NCBI RefSeq assembly: GCF_004138205.1
Contig: NZ_RXNQ01000001.1
Location: forward strand, 124,001 to 188,000
Source of the DNA: Pedobacter sp. SYP-B3415
GTDB taxonomy: Bacteria; Bacteroidota; Bacteroidia; Sphingobacteriales; Sphingobacteriaceae
Direction: 5' to 3'
Length of the DNA stretch: 64,000 nt
The position numbers and the translations under genes are program-made. Of the stretch, positions 10,042-18,375 are shown piece after piece. Numbering within the stretch: the stretch's first letter is position 1; each line of letters opens with the position of its first letter. Under the pieces are notes generated by a model. The model made no database searches. It saw only the letters and a list, made by a program, of their open reading frames with translations, and was not told where the DNA came from.

Positions 10042-10770
10042 ATGAAACAGTTCATGAAGCCACTCCTGATCCTCTTACTTTGCCTGTACACAGCCCCTGC
10101 CGAGGCGCAGCGGCAATTCACATTTCCGAAGCTTGCTAAACAGGCAAAAGACATCAGCTCGCTTATTCCGCCACAGTGGCATGCCATTGATACTGCTTAC
10201 GGCGATCTGAACGGCGACAAAGCTGAAGACATGGTGCTGGTTCTGGAATATGACCACGAGATACGCGAACAGCGGGCCTACGGCGATAACATTACCGAGA
10301 TCATAGCAGAGCAGCAGCGCCCCCGAATCCTGGCCGCCTACTTCGGGATCAGAGACCGGCAGGCTTTTACACTCGCTTTGCAGAATAACGATTTTGTTTT
10401 GCGGGCAAATGAAGGCGGAAAGATCGGCGATCCTTACCGGAGCGTGGCTATAGAAGCAGGCGCACTTTCGCTCAGCTTCGCCGGAGGAAATAACTGGCGC
10501 TGGGACTTAAAATACGGCTTCAGGTACAAGGGTACAGCCTGGGTACTCACTGAAGCCTTCAGCCGTTATTTCCACCAGGATACCGGAGAGATGACATCCC
10601 GCACCTTTGATTTTATTTTACAGGAAGTGGACGTGGTCAGCGGAAACATCCACAACCGGGCTGCCGGAAATCATGAATTTCGTGAAAGCCTGCGCGACGA
10701 ACCGCTCCGAACCTTTAAGACCTTCAAAAAGCCCTGGGCATGGGAAATTCTGCCCGATACCTACCTCTGA
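10042..10770 (+). CDS. Secreted protein with one FG-GAP/VCBS-like repeat, function unknown
   Basis: 242 aa with a clear signal peptide ending at AEAQ (about residue 23). Near residues 53-65 it reads AYGDLNGDKAEDMVLVLE, a calcium-binding FG-GAP-like segment as seen in many secreted proteins. A tryptophan-rich stretch with FRYKGTAWVLTEAF follows, reminiscent of periplasmic proteins of unknown role. Not assigned to a named family with confidence. It stands alone between a divergent oxidoreductase and a convergent MFS transporter. Confidence 0.75.
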   Translation: MKQFMKPLLILLLCLYTAPAEAQRQFTFPKLAKQAKDISSLIPPQWHAIDTAYGDLNGDKAEDMVLVLEYDHEIREQRAYGDNITEIIAEQQRPRILAAYFGIRDRQAFTLALQNNDFVLRANEGGKIGDPYRSVAIEAGALSLSFAGGNNWRWDLKYGFRYKGTAWVLTEAFSRYFHQDTGEMTSRTFDFILQEVDVVSGNIHNRAAGNHEFRESLRDEPLRTFKTFKKPWAWEILPDTYL

Positions 10771-10793
10771 AAGATGGCTTTAAGCGAATGGGA

Positions 10794-12002
10794 TCAGGCG
10801 GGCACACAGGCGTCTTCCAGCACACCGCTGCGTTTATCTGCCGCTTTCTGCTTGTTACTTTTCCGCACCGTACGAAGCAGCACAAAGGCAAACACGGCTC
10901 CGGTTAGGGCCATTGCAGCCCCGACAGTTGCCGGCGCTGTATAACCATAACCGTATACGAGCGGTAAGCCCCCCAGGAAGGCGCCAAGCGCATTACCTAT
11001 ATTAAAACTCGCCTGACTGGCCGCCGCGGCGAGCATCTCTGAGCCCTTCGCCGTGTTGATCATCAGCATCTGGATCGGTGCTGCCAGTGCAAAGGCTACC
11101 GCACCTGTTACAAAGGTCATGATCAGTGCAGGAACCTGAAGGTGCGATACATAATGCACAATAATGAGTGTTATGGTCATTGCAACAAGAAGGTACATCG
11201 ATGCCTTTCCGGGCGAAAAGCGGTCGGCAAGCCGTCCGCCTACAAAATTCCCTGCCAGCATGCCGGTGCCCGCAAGCACAAGCACATAGGTAACCGAATC
11301 TTCTGAAAACCCGCCTACACTCGTCATCAGCGGCGCTATATAGCTGTACCAGCAAAATAAGCCACCTGTACCGATTGAAATCATAAGTACGATCAGCCAT
11401 GCCTCCGCTTTACCAAAAAAGCTTAGCTCCTGTTTAAGATCGCGGTTTTTCGCTGCCTCAAGCGCAGGTAACCAGGCTTTCAGGCTCCACACCGTAAGCA
11501 AACCAACCGCACCGACAATGGCAAACGAGAACCGCCACGAATAATGGTGGCCGATAAAGGTCCCAAGGGGTACACCTACAATATTTGCAATCGTAAGTCC
11601 CGCAAACATCATAGAGACAGCCTGTGCAGATTTACCTTCATCGGCTATACGGCTTGCCACGACAGATCCGACGCCGAAGAATGCACCGTGTGGAAGCCCC
11701 GATAACAGCCGGGAAATAAACAGCACGGTATAGTCGGGCGCAAATGCGGAAAAAACATTAAATACGGTGAACATCAGCATCAGCGCAATCAGGATATTTT
11801 TCGGCGGATATTTACCTGCAATAGCGACGAGAAGCGGTGCCCCGATCACCACACCCAGCGCGTAAGCCGAGATCAGGTGTCCGGCCTGCGGTATGGTAAT
11901 CTGAAGATCTTTTGCTATATCGGGTAGCAGCCCCATCATCACAAACTCGGTGATTCCTATACCGAGACCACCAAGTGTAAGGGGAAGCAACGTTTTTTTC
12001 AT
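10794..12002 (-). CDS. MFS efflux transporter, DHA1 family
   Basis: 402 aa with twelve predicted helices. The start is the ATG at 12002 (MKKTLLPLTLGGLGIGITEF), matching the usual N-terminus of this arabinose-efflux/drug-exporter group; the 21 upstream in-frame residues are promoter DNA. The helix 1 ITEFVMMGLLPDIA motif and the RLLSGLPHGAFFG stretch in the first half are typical of DHA1 drug:proton antiporters. Substrate not predictable. A perfect inverted repeat inside the promoter (12017-12037) suggests repression by a MarR/HxlR-like regulator that is not encoded nearby. Confidence 0.85.
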   Translation of the reverse strand: MKKTLLPLTLGGLGIGITEFVMMGLLPDIAKDLQITIPQAGHLISAYALGVVIGAPLLVAIAGKYPPKNILIALMLMFTVFNVFSAFAPDYTVLFISRLLSGLPHGAFFGVGSVVASRIADEGKSAQAVSMMFAGLTIANIVGVPLGTFIGHHYSWRFSFAIVGAVGLLTVWSLKAWLPALEAAKNRDLKQELSFFGKAEAWLIVLMISIGTGGLFCWYSYIAPLMTSVGGFSEDSVTYVLVLAGTGMLAGNFVGGRLADRFSPGKASMYLLVAMTITLIIVHYVSHLQVPALIMTFVTGAVAFALAAPIQMLMINTAKGSEMLAAAASQASFNIGNALGAFLGGLPLVYGYGYTAPATVGAAMALTGAVFAFVLLRTVRKSNKQKAADKRSGVLEDACVPA

Positions 12003-12007
12003 AAACA

Positions 12008-12042
12008 CAAATTTAGTTAGTGTAAAAAATACACTAAGCAAA
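12008..12042 (-). promoter_or_regulatory. MFS promoter with operator palindrome in the spacer
   Basis: Minus-strand TTTG (12039-12042), 23 nt, then TAAATTTG (12008-12015), an exact Bacteroidota promoter. The spacer contains the perfect inverted repeat TTAGTGTA-AAAAA-TACACTAA (12017-12024 and 12030-12037), placed so that a bound repressor would block both boxes. The -7 box ends only 5 nt from the ATG, so the mRNA would have almost no leader. Confidence 0.6.
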
Positions 12043-12165
12043 AATACGACCTTTTCGATAAACATCCCGTAAGGTCTGTGTCATTCTTTTTATAAAGCCT
12101 GCGGCGGATTGACCAGCGGCTGAAAACCAAATAAGCGGAAGTTTGTTGCTTTGTAAACATTTGCC

Positions 12166-12447
12166 ATGAAAAAGCCCCTGAACGATCCTGATAAACAGAA
12201 AGCGATTGAGAACAATTCCTTCCGCCAGCAGCTGGATGAGGAAACGGCCAAAATAAGGGGGCCGCGCGACGGTTATGACAATACGGGCACCCAGGGTTAC
12301 GACTCGCTGAGCGACGAGGGTTATACAGGCGAAAGGCAGCCGGACGGTGGTCCGCAGTCGCACACCGGCAGTTCATCTGAAGATTTTGATAACGAAAAGT
12401 TTAAGGACCGGGATCGCGAGGATAAAGCGCTTGATTCAGGAATATAA
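12166..12447 (+). CDS. Small hydrophilic, probably disordered protein
   Basis: 93 aa, no signal peptide, no cysteine, dominated by D, E, G, S, K and Q. It reads as a low-complexity chain with GYDNTGTQGYD and GYTGERQPDG segments, so no fold can be proposed. Uninterrupted frame and typical Bacteroidota hypothetical-protein composition support a real gene. It is divergent from the MFS gene and precedes the repeat cluster. No function can be assigned. Confidence 0.55.
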   Translation: MKKPLNDPDKQKAIENNSFRQQLDEETAKIRGPRDGYDNTGTQGYDSLSDEGYTGERQPDGGPQSHTGSSSEDFDNEKFKDRDREDKALDSGI

Positions 12448-13100
12448 GATTTAAACAGACTCATGTATAGACAGCGGCTCCATAAGTCCTTACCCATTGG
12501 TGTCCGGGAAAGTGTTGCGAAAGTATATAGCCCTTCGGTTGCCAACTAACGTGAAACTGTGGTATCGGACCGCTCACCGCCCTGGGGCTCCTTCCGAAAC
12601 CGCAAGCCAAATTGTTTCTGCTGCGAATTGTGCGGTGAGGAATCTCACCTTTGCTTGTTATAAAGTTTTTTCATCAAGGTGACGGCAATGCCCAGCACCA
12701 GGGAGATCCCTCCGCATTACACTGCGTTTGGCATGAAGTCAAGGCTGTGTATCTCTTCTTGCATAAAAGCATCAAAAGTCCGACGGCGGCGGGAAAAGGC
12801 CGGCTGTTCTCAGCTTCAGACTTAAAAACGGCGTTATGAGTGGTTATGCGCCATGGTCTTGGTTCATGATTCGTTGCTCACTGTTGTGCGGGGAATGTTT
12901 GCGAAAGCCTATAGCTCTTTGGTTTCCAATAGATGTGAGGCTATGGTATCGAACCGCTCACCGCCGCGGGGGCTCCTTCTTTTTGGCGAAAAAGAAGCAA
13001 AACGCTCCGGCTGTGTATCTCTTCTTGCATAAAAGCATCAAAAGTCCGACGGCGGCGGGAAAAGGCCCGGATTATCCCTGCGCCATTCTGTTCCGGGCTG

Positions 13101-13361
13101 GTTCCCCTCCTTGGTTCTTCTCAACCTCCTTAGAACAGTGCAAGACTTTTAATACTTTTCTGCGGCGAGAAGATACAAGGCCGGTTCGCACGTATCATTG
13201 GCAGTGATCGGGCAAAACCCTCATCAAAACCGCCGCCTGTACGTAAAACCCGCAGACATAGAATACAGGGGGCTTGATTCAGAAGATTCAGGCAAATACT
13301 GCTTTAGGGACTGTTCAGAAGGATCTTATTTCATTCAGCCAATTTTTACCGGACAACAATG
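13101..13361. repeat. Dispersed repeat, copy A
   Basis: First of two imperfect tandem copies. It begins at GTTCCCCTCC and ends in CAGCCAATTTTTACCGGA. The 3' half reappears at 23233-23379, so this is a dispersed family and not only a local duplication. No ORF is conserved between copies. Confidence 0.75.
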
Positions 13362-13386
13362 ATTCGTTGCTCATTATTCCCAAAGA

Positions 13387-13645
13387 GTTCCCCCCTTAGT
13401 TCTTCGCGACCTCCTTAAGACAGTGCAAGACTTTTAATACTTTTCTGCGGCGAGAAGATACAAGGCCGGTTCGCAACTATCCGTGGCAGTAATCAGGCAA
13501 AACCCTCATCAAAACCACCGCCTGTACGTAAAACCCACGAACATAGAATTCCGGGGGGCTTGATTCGGAAGACTCAGGCAAATACTGCTTTGAGACTATT
13601 CAGAACGGTCTTATTTCATTCAGCCAATTTTTACCGGACGACACT
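13387..13645. repeat. Dispersed repeat, copy B
   Basis: Second imperfect copy, about 286 bp downstream of copy A, with scattered substitutions and small indels but the same endpoints. The identical 56-bp block at 13420-13475 indicates recent homogenisation or selection. Confidence 0.75.
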
Positions 13646-13881
13646 GAGTCCTTACCTTTTGAAATTTCCTAAAAAATAGCCCGTTCCCGAAGTAGCTCCC
13701 CATATAACCGAGCACTCACTGCCGCGGTCGTCCCTGTGTTCCCGGAAAAAAAGTTACCCCAAGGTATTGCGCGCAGGTAAGAGGCCAGAGCCGTAATGGC
13801 TGGCTCAGCATTGAATTGGCTTCAAGAGGGCTTATGCACCACGGACCTTACTCCTGATCGTTATGCCTGAACAGGTTCCAC

Positions 13882-15807
13882 TCACTGGTTCTTCTTTTTA
13901 ACCAGGATGAGCCGCCGCAGATGCAGCTTATTCTTCTGCTGGTCACGCTTAAAATGAAAAGTCAGGCTGTTTCTAAAATCGTCTACCACAATATCGCACA
14001 GGTAACGCATATGCTGGGCCTTTTTTACAGCACCCTGAAATGACAGATCTTTGCTAACTCGCGATTGCCGTTGCCAGACCGTAAGCTCGGCGCCGTCGGG
14101 CAGGTCATCTGCATCTGCAAACAACTTGTATTGACCAGATGGAAATTCCTGCAGGTCGATACGTACAGCTCCGCCATTTTTCGCCGTTATCGTCTCTCCG
14201 TCCATGAGCATTGCACCATTGAAACTAAAATTCATAAGTTGAGGGTAAAGCACCATTGTATCGGGAAGATACGTTCCGGTTGTGCGATTTGACGGTTGTT
14301 CGCTTGTAGCAAGCGGCTTATCTGCATAATAAAATGCCATCGATGTGTAGTCGCCGCGCTTGTTGTTGTTTTCAGGCCCGTGTTCAATTGTATGCCTGAA
14401 ACTTTGATTGAACGGAATTTTATCTGTCAGGAAAAGCCGGTATCCGCCTGTCCGAGCAAAAGGCAATGAATAATCGAGTGAGCCGTGCAAGGGCAGACTC
14501 ATCTTTCTGTCCCAGCGGTCGAGCAGCGCGTACCACCCACCATTAAAATAATCTTCAGAACCGGTACCATGAATGGTAAGTTTTCCGTCTGCAGTCGTCT
14601 GGTCATCTCCTTCGAAAAACAGGGTCATGCCAGGTTCCAAACCCTGGGCTTGTAAGATTGTTCCGGCATAGTGCCCTTTTCCCTTACCTTCAAGGAACAA
14701 ATGGGGTTGGCCTGGCCGGGTAGGCTGCTCGCGGTTTCGGAACGCATAAAACCTTCCCTCCTTTGCCGGATCAAGACCTTGCGGCAGCACATATATCCGG
14801 CCTTTTACACGCAGGTTCTCTGAAAGACCGCTGTCTGGCTTCCGGGATAACAGTTCAACCCGCGCCTGTCCGGCAAACGGCATGGGAAAATAGCAATAAT
14901 TCATATTGGCCCTGCTGCCCAGAAGGAGACTTTGCATCGAGGTCTGACCAAAGGCGTAGCCAAAAAAGTCGGCTACCGGGGCATAAACCGCCGGTTGTGG
15001 ATCGCCATCCCAGGAGATTTTCAGATCGGCCTGCCGGTTTAATCCGGCGTAAGCCGAAGCCTGCTCCAGTTCGATCCCAACGATGCGGCCCGGCTTGTCA
15101 AGCGCAGCGAGTACAACTGAACCTCCTGCTGGTAGCTGCTGGTCGAAATTGATGGTTTGCAATGACTGATCTTTAAGCGCTGGCAGATTCTCGCGTACCG
15201 CCGACCACGTTTTTGCCAGCTGTTCCAGTGCCCCAGGCAAAGCCTTTTCAGCAGCATTAAATGTTCTGACCTTCGCTGCAGAAGGGAGCGTTCTATATTG
15301 AATCTGATAAAATTCCAGCTTTTTACCCCTGAAAACGATCTTGCATCCGTTTGAAAAAGGGATTGGCAGGTAACAGAAATACCCGCCCACCTGATTGCCT
15401 GTTAGCGGCGCGACAAATGGCGCAACAGTACCAGAAAAGAGATCTGAAAACCGGATAGACAATGCCGGTTTCTTTGCACCGTCAAAATAAAAGTCTACCA
15501 GGTCATCGGTTGGCGTGGGCGTCCAGATGCGGTTGATTACGCCCTTCCCTTTTGCTTCAAATATGACGAGGCTGCTGTCTTTTTCCTTCCGGATGAAGGA
15601 GTATTTACCGCTAAAACCATCATCGTTATTGCCGGTTCTGTCGTATGAGGAAAATTGGAGCACGCTGCTTTTATCACGATAAGTCGGGAGACGGGAAAAC
15701 TGAGTGAGTTCGTCGAGCTCGGTCAATACGCTGATCTCTTCCTGCGCATACAACGTGAAGGGGACAACAATGAAAAACAAGGTACGTTTCAGAAAGGCTA
15801 ATATCAT
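13882..15807 (-). CDS. Glycoside hydrolase family 172 (DUF2961) protein
   Basis: 641 aa with an N-terminal signal peptide ending near YAQ. The DUF2961/GH172 core is recognisable: YDRTGNNDDGFSG near residue 55, GKGVINRIW followed by a strand rich in acidic residues, and the late GSEDYFNGGWYA motif. Family knowledge: GH172 members act on alpha-fructofuranosides, difructose anhydrides and arabinofuranan, forming multimeric double jelly-roll enzymes. The C-terminal about 110 residues look like an extra beta domain. No SusCD pair, sugar transporter or regulator is beside it, so the substrate is open. Confidence 0.88.
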   Translation of the reverse strand: MILAFLKRTLFFIVVPFTLYAQEEISVLTELDELTQFSRLPTYRDKSSVLQFSSYDRTGNNDDGFSGKYSFIRKEKDSSLVIFEAKGKGVINRIWTPTPTDDLVDFYFDGAKKPALSIRFSDLFSGTVAPFVAPLTGNQVGGYFCYLPIPFSNGCKIVFRGKKLEFYQIQYRTLPSAAKVRTFNAAEKALPGALEQLAKTWSAVRENLPALKDQSLQTINFDQQLPAGGSVVLAALDKPGRIVGIELEQASAYAGLNRQADLKISWDGDPQPAVYAPVADFFGYAFGQTSMQSLLLGSRANMNYCYFPMPFAGQARVELLSRKPDSGLSENLRVKGRIYVLPQGLDPAKEGRFYAFRNREQPTRPGQPHLFLEGKGKGHYAGTILQAQGLEPGMTLFFEGDDQTTADGKLTIHGTGSEDYFNGGWYALLDRWDRKMSLPLHGSLDYSLPFARTGGYRLFLTDKIPFNQSFRHTIEHGPENNNKRGDYTSMAFYYADKPLATSEQPSNRTTGTYLPDTMVLYPQLMNFSFNGAMLMDGETITAKNGGAVRIDLQEFPSGQYKLFADADDLPDGAELTVWQRQSRVSKDLSFQGAVKKAQHMRYLCDIVVDDFRNSLTFHFKRDQQKNKLHLRRLILVKKKNQ

Positions 15808-15842
15808 CGGGCAGATTGTTTATACGTTTAAGCAAGTTAACT

Positions 15843-15850
15843 TATTTTTG
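15843..15850 (+). promoter_or_regulatory. -7 box upstream of the lipoprotein gene
   Basis: TATTTTTG matches TAnnTTTG exactly, giving a leader of about 93 nt before the ATG at 15947. No clear -33 box. Confidence 0.3.
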
Positions 15851-15946
15851 TATTGATGGGGAAACTTTTTGAAAAAAAGCATTTCGGCATCGCCATTGCT
15901 TCGGTTTTCTGAACCGTGCTCTTCGGGGCACATAACTATACACACA

Positions 15947-16555
15947 ATGAACTATATAAAAAAAATGGGTTTGCTGTTAGCAACTGCAGTTGTGTTTGCC
16001 GGCTGTGGCGTAAATCGCCAGGCACAGCAGGTCAAAACCCTGGAGAAATGCAGATATCGCCTCGTAAGTGCTGAAAACGTACGTGTAGCCGGTGCAGATG
16101 TGAGTTCGCTTATCCGGGGTGAACAATTAAACATAGGAAGCCTGCCCGGCCTGGCACTTGGCCTGTTGCGAAAGAATGTACCGCTCGATGCGCGTTTAAA
16201 TCTCGAAGTAAGCAATCCTACCGGTAATACGGCAGCCATTAACCGCTTTGAATACAAAATTCAGGTAAACAGGCAGGATCTTGCGGAGGGAATGGTTAAT
16301 AATGGTTTCAGCATAGCGCCGGGACAAACAATGGTCGTACCGGTTAATCTGACAAGCAACGTATACAATCTGGTAGCGAACGCCGACGTGGCCGACCGGG
16401 TGATCAAAGCGTTGCGAAAAAAATCGAAAGATAACGAGGTACTTGGGCTGCTTACCATAAAAATTAAGCCTACCATTATGCTGGGTAACACAGCGGTTAC
16501 TTACCCCGGATACATTACAATTGATAAGGAGATCAGCAGCCAGATTCTGCTGTAA
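15947..16555 (+). CDS. LEA14-like (WHy domain) lipoprotein
   Basis: 202 aa from the ATG at 15947; the frame can be extended to a TTG at 15869, but only the internal ATG gives a proper lipoprotein signal (charged start, hydrophobic core, VVFAGC with C20 as lipidated cysteine). The mature part matches the water-stress/hypersensitive-response beta-sandwich: LNLEVSNPTGNTAAINRFEYKIQVN, then a SIAPGQTMVVPVNL edge strand. Family knowledge: such lipoproteins are envelope anchored and linked to stress tolerance, without defined activity. Convergent with infC across a bidirectional terminator. Confidence 0.8.
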   Translation: MNYIKKMGLLLATAVVFAGCGVNRQAQQVKTLEKCRYRLVSAENVRVAGADVSSLIRGEQLNIGSLPGLALGLLRKNVPLDARLNLEVSNPTGNTAAINRFEYKIQVNRQDLAEGMVNNGFSIAPGQTMVVPVNLTSNVYNLVANADVADRVIKALRKKSKDNEVLGLLTIKIKPTIMLGNTAVTYPGYITIDKEISSQILL

Positions 16556-16561
16556 AAACAC

Positions 16562-16595
16562 AGGGCTTGTTCTTTCAAACAAGCCCTCTTTATTT
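16562..16595. terminator. Bidirectional terminator between lipoprotein and infC
   Basis: Ten-bp stem AGGGCTTGTT/AACAAGCCCT (16562-16571 and 16578-16587) followed by a T-rich tract on the plus strand and preceded by A-rich sequence, so it can end both convergent transcripts. Confidence 0.7.
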
Positions 16596-16597
16596 AT

Positions 16598-17167
16598 TTA
16601 TTTAGCTCCTGCTTTTGGTGCAAGGGTTAAAAACATCCTCTTTCCCTCCAGTTTAGGCATCAGCTCTACTTTCGCAAAATCTTCGAGCGCCTGCGCAAAC
16701 TTCAGCAGAAGTATTTCTCCGCGTTCCTTATAGACGATCGCCCTGCCCCTGAAATGTACATAGGCCCGAACCTTCTCACCGTTTTCAAGAAACCCTTTGG
16801 CGTTTTTTAGTTTGAACTGAAAATCGTGGTCGTCGGTATTGGGGCCGAAACGGATTTCCTTAATTACAGTCTGTTTTGCATTTGCCTTAATGGCTTTCTG
16901 TTTTTTCTTTTGCTCGTAAAGAAACTTGCTGTAATCAACGATCCGGCAAACCGGCGGCTGGGCGTTCGGTGAAATTTCAACAAGATCGAGTTCCTGTGCC
17001 TCTGCCATGCGCCTTGCTTCGGCAAGCGGATAAATACCCTGCTCCACGTTTTCGCCGGTTACCCTGACTTCTGTAGCAGTGATGAATTCGTTAATGCGGT
17101 GTTCAGCTTCCTTCTTTTTAAAGGGCAAACGCGGGCCCCTGTTGGTGCTTCTTCTTTTTAATGCCAA
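16598..17167 (-). CDS. infC: Translation initiation factor IF-3, non-AUG start
   Basis: 189 aa if started at the TTG at 17167 ([12 protein letters not shown]); an ATA codon directly upstream is the alternative. No ATG exists at the conserved N-terminus; the nearest in-frame ATG (17242) would add 25 unconserved residues. The N domain ([14 protein letters not shown], then [15 protein letters not shown]) and the C domain ([17 protein letters not shown], then [10 protein letters not shown]) are complete. IF-3 binds the 30S subunit and rejects non-AUG starts, and rare start codons on infC are the known basis of its autoregulation. rpmI and rplT, which usually follow infC, are not here, and thrS is not upstream. 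Confidence 0.92.
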   Translation of the reverse strand: MALKRRSTNRGPRLPFKKKEAEHRINEFITATEVRVTGENVEQGIYPLAEARRMAEAQELDLVEISPNAQPPVCRIVDYSKFLYEQKKKQKAIKANAKQTVIKEIRFGPNTDDHDFQFKLKNAKGFLENGEKVRAYVHFRGRAIVYKERGEILLLKFAQALEDFAKVELMPKLEGKRMFLTLAPKAGAK

Positions 17168-17344
17168 TATTTTTGATTTTAATGAATGTGACCTGGATCC
17201 CACCGGGAGAAGTGAGCTTGCCTCAGGTGTTGCAATACCCAACAGCAGGAAACAGATAAGGTTTCAAATATACGGAAAAAAATACCAAAATGCGGGGTTA
17301 AACGATAGCAATAGCGCCTGCAAAAATCAGCCTTCAACCTTCTA

Positions 17345-17532
17345 GAATACAGTGTTTTAAAAAAAACACAACCCAAAAGAATAGTGCATTCCGTATATGT
17401 TTTTGAAAATGAGCACATTACAAATCCTTTTGTTTTCAGGCTACGTTAATAACAATAACTGAGCAATCAGGAAAAAAACCTAAGGAGACGCCGAAAACCT
17501 AAAAGAGTAGGCAAAACTTAAAATCTACAGTT
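17345..17532 (+). promoter_or_regulatory. Conserved upstream/leader region of double-glycine peptide gene 1
   Basis: Alignable with the region before the second copy (17866-18061). Conservation rises towards the gene: 17456-17532 matches 17983-18061 almost perfectly, with one extra A in a loop. The conserved part holds two small stems, AGG-AAAAAAA-CCT and CCTA-AAAGAG-TAGG; the one-base indel falls in the loop of the second. A TATATGTTTTTGA segment near 17395 may be promoter-related but does not match the consensus. Confidence 0.5.
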
Positions 17533-17766
17533 ATGAAAATGCAAGAGTTAAATGCACAGGAAATGAAAGCAATCAATGGTGGCGGTCTGTTCGGAAACAG
17601 TGATTCTTCGAACTCATCAGGACTGATCGGAAACCTCGGAATCGGCAACCTGCTGTCATTCTCCACCCATACCAAAGACGGAGATGAAGAAAGCCAGTCA
17701 TCATTTTCGCTGGGCGACGGCATCAGCCTCGACCTTGGCAGCATGTTTAACAACATGACCAGTTAA
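17533..17766 (+). CDS. Double-glycine-leader (bacteriocin-type) secreted peptide, copy 1
   Basis: 77 aa. Residues 1-17 (MKMQELNAQEMKAINGG) are a classic GG leader as recognised by C39-peptidase ABC exporters, with cleavage expected after G17. The predicted 60-residue core is rich in G, S, N and D, acidic, and has no cysteine, tyrosine or tryptophan, which excludes lanthionine or disulfide crosslinks. Whether the product is a bacteriocin, signal or other exported peptide cannot be told. No exporter, modification enzyme or immunity protein is in the window. The second gene 529 bp downstream encodes the identical protein. Confidence 0.8.
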   Translation: MKMQELNAQEMKAINGGGLFGNSDSSNSSGLIGNLGIGNLLSFSTHTKDGDEESQSSFSLGDGISLDLGSMFNNMTS

Positions 17767-17787
17767 TTAAATTTCGCTTAAATATTG

Positions 17788-17816
17788 AAACCCTGTCGGC
17801 AACGGCAGGGTTTTTT
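17788..17816 (+). terminator. Terminator of peptide gene 1
   Basis: AACCCTG and CAGGGTT flank a TCGGCAACGG loop, followed by a T run. The same hairpin follows copy 2. Confidence 0.8.
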
Positions 17817-17982
17817 GCTTTTACGTAAGCACCGTACATTGCATTGTGACAAAAAAGTTTGCTTTTTTTTAAACTGTTAGGGTTTTGGGATAAACACAAC
17901 AACAAGGGATAATGCATTCCATATATGTTTTTGATAATGAGTATATTATAAATCTATTGGTCCGGCGATTGCGTTAATGATT

Positions 17983-18061
17983 ATAACTGAGCAATCAGGA
18001 AAAAAACCTAAGGAGACGCCGAAAACCTAAAAAGAGTAGGCAAAACTTAAAATCTACAGTT
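17983..18061 (+). promoter_or_regulatory. Conserved leader of double-glycine peptide gene 2
   Basis: Nearly identical to 17456-17532, with one inserted A in the loop of the CCTA/TAGG stem. Sequence further upstream has diverged much more, so the leader appears to be held by selection or by recent conversion. Confidence 0.5.
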
Positions 18062-18295
18062 ATGAAAATGCAAGAGTTAAATGCACAGGAAATGAAAGCA
18101 ATCAATGGTGGCGGTCTGTTCGGAAACAGTGATTCTTCGAACTCATCAGGACTGATCGGAAACCTCGGAATCGGCAACCTGTTGTCGTTCTCGACACATA
18201 CGAAAGACGGAGACGAAGAAAGCCAGTCATCATTTTCGCTGGGCGACGGCATCAGCCTCGACCTCGGCAGCATGTTTAACAACATGACCAGCTAA
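18062..18295 (+). CDS. Double-glycine-leader (bacteriocin-type) secreted peptide, copy 2
   Basis: 77 aa, identical in every residue to the product of 17533-17766. The two coding sequences differ at eight codons, all synonymous (for example CTG/TTG, TCC/TCG, ACC/ACA, GAT/GAC and final AGT/AGC). The first half, including the leader, is identical at the DNA level and the changes sit in the second half. This pattern points to purifying selection on the whole peptide with local gene conversion. Each copy has its own leader and terminator, so they are probably separate transcription units. Confidence 0.8.
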   Translation: MKMQELNAQEMKAINGGGLFGNSDSSNSSGLIGNLGIGNLLSFSTHTKDGDEESQSSFSLGDGISLDLGSMFNNMTS

Positions 18296-18316
18296 TTAAA
18301 TTTCGCTTAATATTGA

Positions 18317-18345
18317 AACCCTGTCGGCAACGGCAGGGTTTTTTT
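18317..18345 (+). terminator. Terminator of peptide gene 2
   Basis: Same AACCCTG/CAGGGTT hairpin and T run as at 17788-17816. Confidence 0.8.
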
Positions 18346-18375
18346 ATGCATGTTTCAAAATACAAATCGACAGAC

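Larger units (their letters stand above)
12448..13881. repeat. Gene-free cluster of direct repeats
   Basis: About 1.4 kb without a convincing gene. Three repeat pairs occur. Pair D is imperfect, 12501-12593 and 12884-12980, sharing a GCGAAAG-TATAGC core and ACCGCTCACCGCC. Pair E is identical over 58 bp, 12743-12800 and 13009-13066. Pair A/B is about 260 bp each, 13101-13361 and 13387-13645, with an identical 56-bp block at 13135-13190 and 13420-13475. ORFs crossing these copies have repeat-derived, arginine- and cysteine-rich translations and are not credible genes. The final 230 bp show no recognisable feature. Confidence 0.8.

Noticed and set aside
12497..13207. Three short plus-strand frames in the repeat cluster
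   Set aside because: They share peptide pieces only because they cross the same DNA repeats; no initiation signals and unusual composition.
12448..13881. CRISPR array
   Set aside because: Repeats are long, few and imperfect, with no regular spacers and no cas genes.
17168..17242. ATG start of infC at 17242
   Set aside because: Adds 25 unconserved residues before the family N-terminus; a non-AUG start is normal for infC.
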